Source: JBBRVW01 sp038246545
GTDB taxonomy: Bacteria; Actinomycetota; Actinomycetes; JACCUZ01
Reading direction: 5' to 3'
NCBI GenBank assembly: GCA_038246545.1
Contig: JBBRVW010000015.1
Coordinates: 21,097 to 85,096 of the forward strand
DNA length: 64,000 bases
In this document: one piece after another, positions 58,972 to 64,000 of the stretch
Numbering within the stretch: position 1 is the stretch's first letter
Layout: every line of letters begins with the position of its first letter
The notes under the pieces: model-generated
Database searches by the model: none
What the model was told of the DNA's origin: nothing
Seen by the model: only the letters and a program-made list of their open reading frames with translations
Made by a program: the position numbers and the translations under genes

Positions 58972-61494
58972 TCAGGTGCGGTCGAGTGCTCCGACGGGCG
59001 TCTCGTGCGCCAGCTCGTACCGCCCGCGACCTCGCGCCTTGGCGCGGTACATCGCGGCATCCGCCGCGCGCAGCAGCGACCGGACGTCTGCGTCCGGACC
59101 GCCGACCGCGAGCCCGATGCTGGCTCCGGTACGCACCGTCCGGCCGGCGACCTGCACCGGCTGCTCGAGCACGGTCTTGACCCGTTCGGCCAGAGCGCGC
59201 TGCGGCTCGGCCCCGCCGACCCCCTCGGCCACCACGACGAACTCGTCGCCGCCCAGGCGGGCGACGGTGTCCCCCGGCCGCACGGCGGCCTGCAGCCGGT
59301 CGGCCACGGTCACCAGGACCAGGTCCCCGGCCTCGTGGCCGAGGGAGTCGTTGACCTCCTTGAAGTGGTCGAGGTCGCAGAACATCACCAGGGTCTGCTG
59401 GCCGCTCCGCGTCGACCTGGCCAGCGCGTGCGCCAGCCGGTCCATGAGCAGGTCACGGTTCGCGAGCCCGGTCAGCGGGTCGTGCAGCGCCTGGTGCTGA
59501 AGCTTTGCCTGCGCCGCGCGTGCCGCGGTGATGTCGTGCACCTGGGCCACGTAGTGCGACGGCGCGTCGTGCTCGTCACGTGCCATCGACACCGCCAGGC
59601 GCACCCACACCGTGTCGCCAATTCGGGTGAGGTAGCGCTTCTCCATCGTGTAGTGGTCGATCGTCCCGGCCGTCAGCAGGGCGAGGTTCTCCAGGTCGGA
59701 GTCGAGGTCGTCCGGGTGGGTGATCTGCTGGAACGTCCGGCCCAGGAGCCCGGCCTCGTCGTACCCGGTGAGCCGGCACAGGGCGTGGTTCACCTCCCTG
59801 AACGAGCCGTCCAGGTCGACGATCGCCATGCCGACCGGTGCGTAGGCCATGGCCGAGCGGAACTGCTCCTCGCTGCGGGCGAGCCCACGGGAGGCGCTGC
59901 GCGCCACGGTGACGTCGGTGAAGGTGCTGACGACGCCGGTGACCACCGGCATGCCGTCCGGGCCCGTGTCGAGCAGCGGCTCGGAGTTGGCCACGAGCCA
60001 GCCCAGGCTGCCGTCGGCGCGGAAGATGCCGACCGTCACGTCCCGGACCGGCTGACCGGTGGCAAGGGCACGGGTGGACGGCAGGTCCTCCGGCCTGACC
60101 GCACTGCCGTCCTCGTGGACGATCCGCCAGCCCGCAGCCATCGGCCGGCGGCCCGCAAGCCGGTCGAGGTCGACGCCGATGATCTGGGACGCTGCCTGGT
60201 TGGCGGTGAGGATGAGGCCCTCGGCGTCCTGCAGCAGCACGCCCTCGGCCATGGTCGCGACGACCGACCGGTAGCGGCGCTCGGACGACCGGAGCAGCTG
60301 GGAGGCCTCGACCTGCTCGGTGACGTCCGTGACGCTGCCGAGCCAGCGGCTCGGCGTGCCGTCGAGGTTGCGGATGGCCGTGGTCGCGGTGTCGACCCAG
60401 CGCACCGACCCGTCGGGGCGCAGGTAGCGGTAGCGGCCGGCGTACGGCTCGCCCGTCTCCAGGGCGGCCACCCAGTCCGCGGCCACCCGGTCACGGTCGG
60501 CCGGGTGCAGCACCGAGGTCCACTCGTCGCCGGAGACGTCGTCGGAGCTGCCCGTGAGCTCCCGCCAGCGAAGGTTGACGTAGGTACGCCGCCCCGAGGC
60601 GTCGGTCTCGAAGATGCCGACCGGCGTGCCGTCGAGCAGGTACTGCAGGCGCTCGCGATCGGCAGCGGCGACCCGGTGGCGGTCGGCGCGCTGCGCCACG
60701 CGGGCGCCGAGCAGGACCGCCGCCAGGGAACCGCCGGTCAGCACGAGGACCATCAGACTCTGGCCGTACGCCGGGTCGAACCAGCCGAGCCGCTCGCCCT
60801 GGACCACCAGCCAACCGACGAGCACGGGCACCACGAGGGCCCAGAGGACCGAGGCGCGGACCAGGGCGCCGCCGGTACCGGATGCGCGGACCGCACGCGA
60901 GGCCGGCAGGTCGGGTCGCTCGAGCAGCACGGCGACCGCCGCGCTCAGGGCGATCGGGACCGTGGGGGCCACCATCGCGACCGCACCCTGCAACCCCGAG
61001 GGGTTGGTGGCACCGTAGAGGTGGCCCACCAGCCTGGCGTAGGCCACGAGGAACGCGAAGCAACCCAGCCCGGTGGCCAGCAGCGGGCGCGAGCGGTCGA
61101 CGGCCATGGCGAGGACCAGTGCCAGCAGCACCATCGCCGACGACGCCGCCATCTGCCCGGTCGGCGCGAACTCGCGCCAACGATCGGGGTAGAGGAGGTC
61201 GGCGGAGAGCAGCGGCCGGTCCAGCACGTTCGACGCGAGGCCCTCGGCGGCGATCGTCGCGACCACGGCGAGCAGGACCCGGCGGACCACCGGCCGCGGA
61301 CGGAGGCCCAGCACGAGACCCAGCAGCAGGAACGCGGCGGCGGTGCTCGGCTTGGTGGGCGACCGGTGCAGCAGGACGGCAGGCAGCGCCTGCGGGGCCA
61401 GCAGCCACAGTGCGAGGGCGACGCTCTCCGTGGCAAGGACGACGCGGCCGAGGACGACCGAGAGCCGGCTGAACCGGTCCACGCCCACGACCAT
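58972..61494 (-). CDS. Membrane diguanylate cyclase with three PAS domains
   Basis: An 840-residue protein. Residues 1-270 hold about eight transmembrane helices (a MASE-like sensor; VVLATESVALALWLLAPQAL is the first). Three PAS domains follow, beginning near LQYLLDGTPVGIFETD, YRSVVATMAEGVLLQD and FRSAMAYAPVGMAIVD. The C-terminal GGDEF domain has an intact active site (ARLGGDEFVVV) and an inhibitory RxxD site five residues before it (RPGD). It should therefore make c-di-GMP with product inhibition; there is no EAL domain. ATG 61494 is very close to its GGAGGGG site; GTG 61488 has better spacing. Signal sensed is unknown. Confidence 0.92.
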   Translation of the reverse strand: MVVGVDRFSRLSVVLGRVVLATESVALALWLLAPQALPAVLLHRSPTKPSTAAAFLLLGLVLGLRPRPVVRRVLLAVVATIAAEGLASNVLDRPLLSADLLYPDRWREFAPTGQMAASSAMVLLALVLAMAVDRSRPLLATGLGCFAFLVAYARLVGHLYGATNPSGLQGAVAMVAPTVPIALSAAVAVLLERPDLPASRAVRASGTGGALVRASVLWALVVPVLVGWLVVQGERLGWFDPAYGQSLMVLVLTGGSLAAVLLGARVAQRADRHRVAAADRERLQYLLDGTPVGIFETDASGRRTYVNLRWRELTGSSDDVSGDEWTSVLHPADRDRVAADWVAALETGEPYAGRYRYLRPDGSVRWVDTATTAIRNLDGTPSRWLGSVTDVTEQVEASQLLRSSERRYRSVVATMAEGVLLQDAEGLILTANQAASQIIGVDLDRLAGRRPMAAGWRIVHEDGSAVRPEDLPSTRALATGQPVRDVTVGIFRADGSLGWLVANSEPLLDTGPDGMPVVTGVVSTFTDVTVARSASRGLARSEEQFRSAMAYAPVGMAIVDLDGSFREVNHALCRLTGYDEAGLLGRTFQQITHPDDLDSDLENLALLTAGTIDHYTMEKRYLTRIGDTVWVRLAVSMARDEHDAPSHYVAQVHDITAARAAQAKLQHQALHDPLTGLANRDLLMDRLAHALARSTRSGQQTLVMFCDLDHFKEVNDSLGHEAGDLVLVTVADRLQAAVRPGDTVARLGGDEFVVVAEGVGGAEPQRALAERVKTVLEQPVQVAGRTVRTGASIGLAVGGPDADVRSLLRAADAAMYRAKARGRGRYELAHETPVGALDRT

Positions 61495-61559
61495 CCCCTC
61501 CGTCGACCCGCTCGGCCCCTGACACTGGCTTCGGCAGGGAGGCGGTCGCGCAGCAGGAC

Positions 61560-61586
61560 GAATCGGGCGGCTTGACCGAGTCTTTG
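61560..61586 (-). promoter_or_regulatory. Possible sigma-28-like promoter of the GGDEF gene
   Basis: On the minus strand, CAAA (61586-61583) and CCCGATTC (61567-61560) are 15 bases apart, the FliA spacing, with three of four and five of eight matches to TAAA and GCCGATAA. The leader would be about 60 bases. Weak on its own, but c-di-GMP and motility genes are often co-regulated. Confidence 0.25.
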
Positions 61587-61630
61587 CCCGGCCGGACGCC
61601 GGCGCCCGAGGGACGTGATCGCCGGCCCGG

Positions 61631-63214
61631 CTAGTGGAAGAAGTGCCGGACGCCGGTGAGGTACAGGGTGATGCCGGCCGAGGCTGCGGCGGCCACGACC
61701 TCCTCGTCGCGCACCGACCCGCCGGGCTGCACGACCGCCCGGACGCCGGCCGCAATCAGGACCTGGAGCCCGTCGGCGAAGGGGAAGAAGGCGTCCGACG
61801 CGGCGACGGCGCCCGCCGCCCGGTCGCCGGCGCGCGCCACCGCCAGCCGCGCGGAGTCGACCCGGTTGACCTGGCCCATGCCGACGCCCACCGTGGCGCC
61901 GCCGGCGGCGAGCAGGATCGCGTTCGACTTCACCGCCCGGCAGGCCCGCCAGGCGAACTCGAGGTCGGTCAGGGTCGAGGCGTCGACCGCATCGCCGGCC
62001 GCGAGGGTCCACGCCGCGGGGTCGTCGCCGTCGGCGTCGACCTGGTCGCGGGTCTGCACGAGGACACCGCCCGAGACCTGGCGCAGCTCGACGCTGTCGC
62101 GCCGGTAGCCGTCCGGGAGCTCGAGCAGCCGAACGTTCTTCTTCTGCCTCAGCAGCGCCAGGGCATCGTCGTCGAACGCTGGCGCGACGACGACCTCGGT
62201 GAACACCTCGGCAACCTGCTCGGCCATCGCGAGGGTGACGGGACGGTTGGTGGCGATGACGCCGCCGAACGCCGACACCGGGTCGCAAGCGTGCGCCCGT
62301 CGGTGCGCCTCGGCGACGTCCGCACCGACCGCGATGCCGCACGGGTTGGCGTGCTTGATGATCGCCACGGCCGGCTGGTCGAAGTCGAACGCCGTGCGCA
62401 GCGCCGCGTCGGCGTCGACATAGTTGTTGTACGACATCGCCTTGCCGTGCAGCACCGTGCCCTGTGCGATGCCTGGGGCGGCCGCGAGGTCGACGTACAG
62501 CGCGCCCTCCTGGTGCGGGTTCTCGCCGTAGCGCAGGACGTCCGCGCGCTCCAGCGCGAGGCCGGCGTACGCCGGCCACCACGAGTCGTCCGCGGCGAGC
62601 TCCTGCGCGCACCACTGCGCGACGGCGGTGTCGTAGGCCGCCGTGTGGGCGAACGCCCGGGCCGCGAGCCGCCGGCGCGCGGCGAGGTCGAACCCACCGG
62701 CCCGCACTGCGGTCAGGACGTCGTCGTACGACGGGGGGTCGACGACGACGGCGACGCTGGGGTGGTTCTTCGCAGCGGCTCGCACCATCGACGGTCCGCC
62801 GATGTCGATCTGCTCGACGACCTCGTCGCGGCCGGCGCCGGAGGCGACGGTCTCGCGGAACGGGTAGAGATTGACCACGACGAGGTCGAACGCCTCGACG
62901 CCGAGCTCCTCGAGCTGGCGGACGTGGTCGGGGCGCCGGCGGTCGGCGAGGATGCCGGCGTGCACCTGGGGGTGCAGCGTCTTGACGCGGCCGTCGAGGC
63001 ACTCCGGGAAGCCGGTCAGGTCCTCGACCGCCGTGACGGGCACGCCGGCCGCGTCGATCCGCCCCGCGGTCGAGCCGGTGGAGACCAGGGCGACGCCCGC
63101 CTCGTGCAGGCCACGTGCCAGGTCCTCCAGGCCGGTCTTGTCGTACACGCTGAGCAGCGCGCGCCGGACCGGCACGACGTCGCCGACCGTCCCGGTCGGG
63201 GGGGTGTCCCTCAC
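61631..63214 (-). CDS. purH: AICAR transformylase / IMP cyclohydrolase
   Basis: A 527-residue bifunctional enzyme for the last two steps of IMP synthesis. The N-terminal MGS-like cyclohydrolase domain (residues 16-150; ALLSVYDKTGLEDLARGL, STGSTAGRI, GRVKTLHPQVHAGIL) is followed by the transformylase with YGENPHQEGALY, the KHANPCGIAVG catalytic Lys-His, FGGVIATNRPV and the C-terminal DAFFPFADGLQVLI. The GTG start overlaps purN as GTGA, so the two are coupled. Confidence 0.95.
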   Translation of the reverse strand: MRDTPPTGTVGDVVPVRRALLSVYDKTGLEDLARGLHEAGVALVSTGSTAGRIDAAGVPVTAVEDLTGFPECLDGRVKTLHPQVHAGILADRRRPDHVRQLEELGVEAFDLVVVNLYPFRETVASGAGRDEVVEQIDIGGPSMVRAAAKNHPSVAVVVDPPSYDDVLTAVRAGGFDLAARRRLAARAFAHTAAYDTAVAQWCAQELAADDSWWPAYAGLALERADVLRYGENPHQEGALYVDLAAAPGIAQGTVLHGKAMSYNNYVDADAALRTAFDFDQPAVAIIKHANPCGIAVGADVAEAHRRAHACDPVSAFGGVIATNRPVTLAMAEQVAEVFTEVVVAPAFDDDALALLRQKKNVRLLELPDGYRRDSVELRQVSGGVLVQTRDQVDADGDDPAAWTLAAGDAVDASTLTDLEFAWRACRAVKSNAILLAAGGATVGVGMGQVNRVDSARLAVARAGDRAAGAVAASDAFFPFADGLQVLIAAGVRAVVQPGGSVRDEEVVAAAASAGITLYLTGVRHFFH

Positions 63215-63828
63215 GGGAGGGTGACCTTCCTGCCAGTGACCGTCCAGCCCGCACGGGCCATCCGGCCGACGACGTCGACGAGCATGACGCGCTCCTCGAC
63301 CTTGATCCGCTCGTGCAGCGACTGCTCGTCGTCATCGTCGTGCACCGGCACCGCACGCTGGGCCACGATCACGCCGGAGTCGACGCCCGCGTCCACGACG
63401 AACAGCGTCGCGCCGGACACCTTCACGCCATGCTGCAGCGCGTCCCGGGGACCGTGCATCCCGGGGAACGACGGCAGCAGGGCCGGGTGGCTGTTGACGA
63501 CCCGGCCGGCGAACCGTTCGAGGAACGCCGGCCCGAGCAGCCGCATGAAGCCGGCCGACACCACGAGGTCCGGCCCGTGCCGCGCGACGGTCTCGGCGAG
63601 CGCGACGTCCCACGCAGTCCGGTCGGGGTGGTCGCCGGGCGGGCAGACGAACGTCGGCACCCCGGCACAGACGGCCCGGTCGAGCGCCCCGGTGCCGGGG
63701 CGGTCCGCGCCCACGGCCACCAGCCGGACGCCGTACGCCGGGTCGCGTGTGGCGTCGAGCAGTGCCTGGAGGGTCGACCCCGCGCCCGAGGCCAGCACGA
63801 CCACGCGCGGTCCGGGGCCGAAGTGCAC
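63211..63828 (-). CDS. purN: Phosphoribosylglycinamide formyltransferase
   Basis: A 205-residue formyl-THF-dependent enzyme of purine synthesis. It has the phosphate loop VVVLASGAGSTLQALLDA, the folate segment VVSAGFMRLLGPAFLERF, the catalytic Asn-His in VVNSHPALLPSFPGMHG and the Asp in FVVDAGVDSGVIVAQ. The GTG start 63828 precedes HFGPGPRVVV. In many actinobacteria purN follows a DUF6350 membrane protein gene; the DNA upstream here is too abnormal to show it. Confidence 0.95.
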   Translation of the reverse strand: MHFGPGPRVVVLASGAGSTLQALLDATRDPAYGVRLVAVGADRPGTGALDRAVCAGVPTFVCPPGDHPDRTAWDVALAETVARHGPDLVVSAGFMRLLGPAFLERFAGRVVNSHPALLPSFPGMHGPRDALQHGVKVSGATLFVVDAGVDSGVIVAQRAVPVHDDDDEQSLHERIKVEERVMLVDVVGRMARAGWTVTGRKVTLP

Positions 63829-64000
63829 GGGCCGACCCTACTGGCGCGCCGGGCTCGGCAGCCCCGTGCCTCGACGCCGCTCTTCCGCCGTTGCGGCCGT
63901 CACCCCCGTTGACTGGCGCGGTGGGGGGGGGTGGGGGCCCCCGGAGCCCCCCACAACCCCCCCGGCACCACCGCACCCCCCGGCCCGCCCCGGGCAGGGG
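63829..64000. other. Non-coding end of window with G/C homopolymer tract
   Basis: No gene can be supported. From 63921 the sequence becomes runs of G (nine G at 63923-63931, then five) and runs of C, with almost no A or T, unlike any other 80-base stretch in the window. It lies where the purN promoter or the end of the next gene should be. A contig-end or sequencing artefact is the first suspicion. Confidence 0.6.

Noticed and set aside
63921..63940. G-runs as a functional G-quadruplex
   Set aside because: The surrounding tract has the look of an assembly edge; a functional claim would be unsafe until the sequence is confirmed.

Overview
The window is a very GC-rich, densely packed chromosomal segment. 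Long false open frames lie antisense to nearly every gene, starts are often GTG, and neighbours commonly overlap by 1 to 4 bases (ATGA, GTGA, TGATG). Gene content (mycothiol-era actinobacterial enzymes, a DUF3017 protein, an LpdA-type quinone reductase, a BCCP-fused acyl-CoA carboxylase, Tat-exported lipoproteins) points to an actinobacterium, most likely a Nocardioides-like member of the Propionibacteriales. No rRNA or tRNA gene was found, so the genus is inference.

Layout. 0-6.2 kb: end of a beta-propeller protein, a YCII protein, the acyl-CoA carboxylase alpha chain, a Gly/Asp-rich membrane protein, an acyltransferase that appears to start at CTG, LpdA, and a gamma-glutamylcyclotransferase-like protein. 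6.2-7.4 kb: a small unknown gene behind a candidate sigma-28-type promoter, then decayed remains of an acyltransferase-3 gene and a GH26-like glycosidase gene. 7.4-37.3 kb: a nucleoside salvage and uptake supercluster: purine nucleoside phosphorylase, phosphohexomutase, deoxyribose-phosphate aldolase, two aldehyde dehydrogenase-type proteins, uridine-kinase-like protein, adenosine deaminase, thymidine phosphorylase, cytidine deaminase, a BMP-type nucleoside ABC transporter and an M20 amidohydrolase. The order resembles Mycobacterium tuberculosis Rv3303c-Rv3315c. A 12-kb block interrupts this order between the mutase and the aldolase. It holds an MGT-type glycosyltransferase, a 1286-residue protein with the tandem-cyclase/ATPase/TPR architecture of mammalian soluble adenylyl cyclase, and, divergently, a 2201-residue secreted protein with a beta-propeller, SPLRV pentapeptide repeats and a gingipain-like (C25) peptidase domain.

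37-44 kb: acyl-CoA mutase large subunit, D,D-carboxypeptidase, YihY-type membrane protein, RNA-ligase-like phosphoesterase, TrpS and a CNNM/CBS transporter. 44-55 kb: a complete galactoside locus. A leftward Tat-lipoprotein binding protein, two permeases and a GH36 alpha-galactosidase diverge from a rightward GH42 beta-galactosidase, DeoR-type regulator, GalT and GalK. The transporter has no ATPase here, so a shared MsiK-type ATPase is inferred. 55-64 kb: core metabolism on the minus strand: icd, mdh, DUF3017, folD, a PAS/GGDEF diguanylate cyclase, purH and purN. The window ends in an abnormal G/C homopolymer tract.

The strongest candidates for new biology are the sAC-like protein and the giant C25/SPLRV protein that share one divergent promoter region. 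Several non-coding hairpins and palindromes at operon joints also deserve attention.
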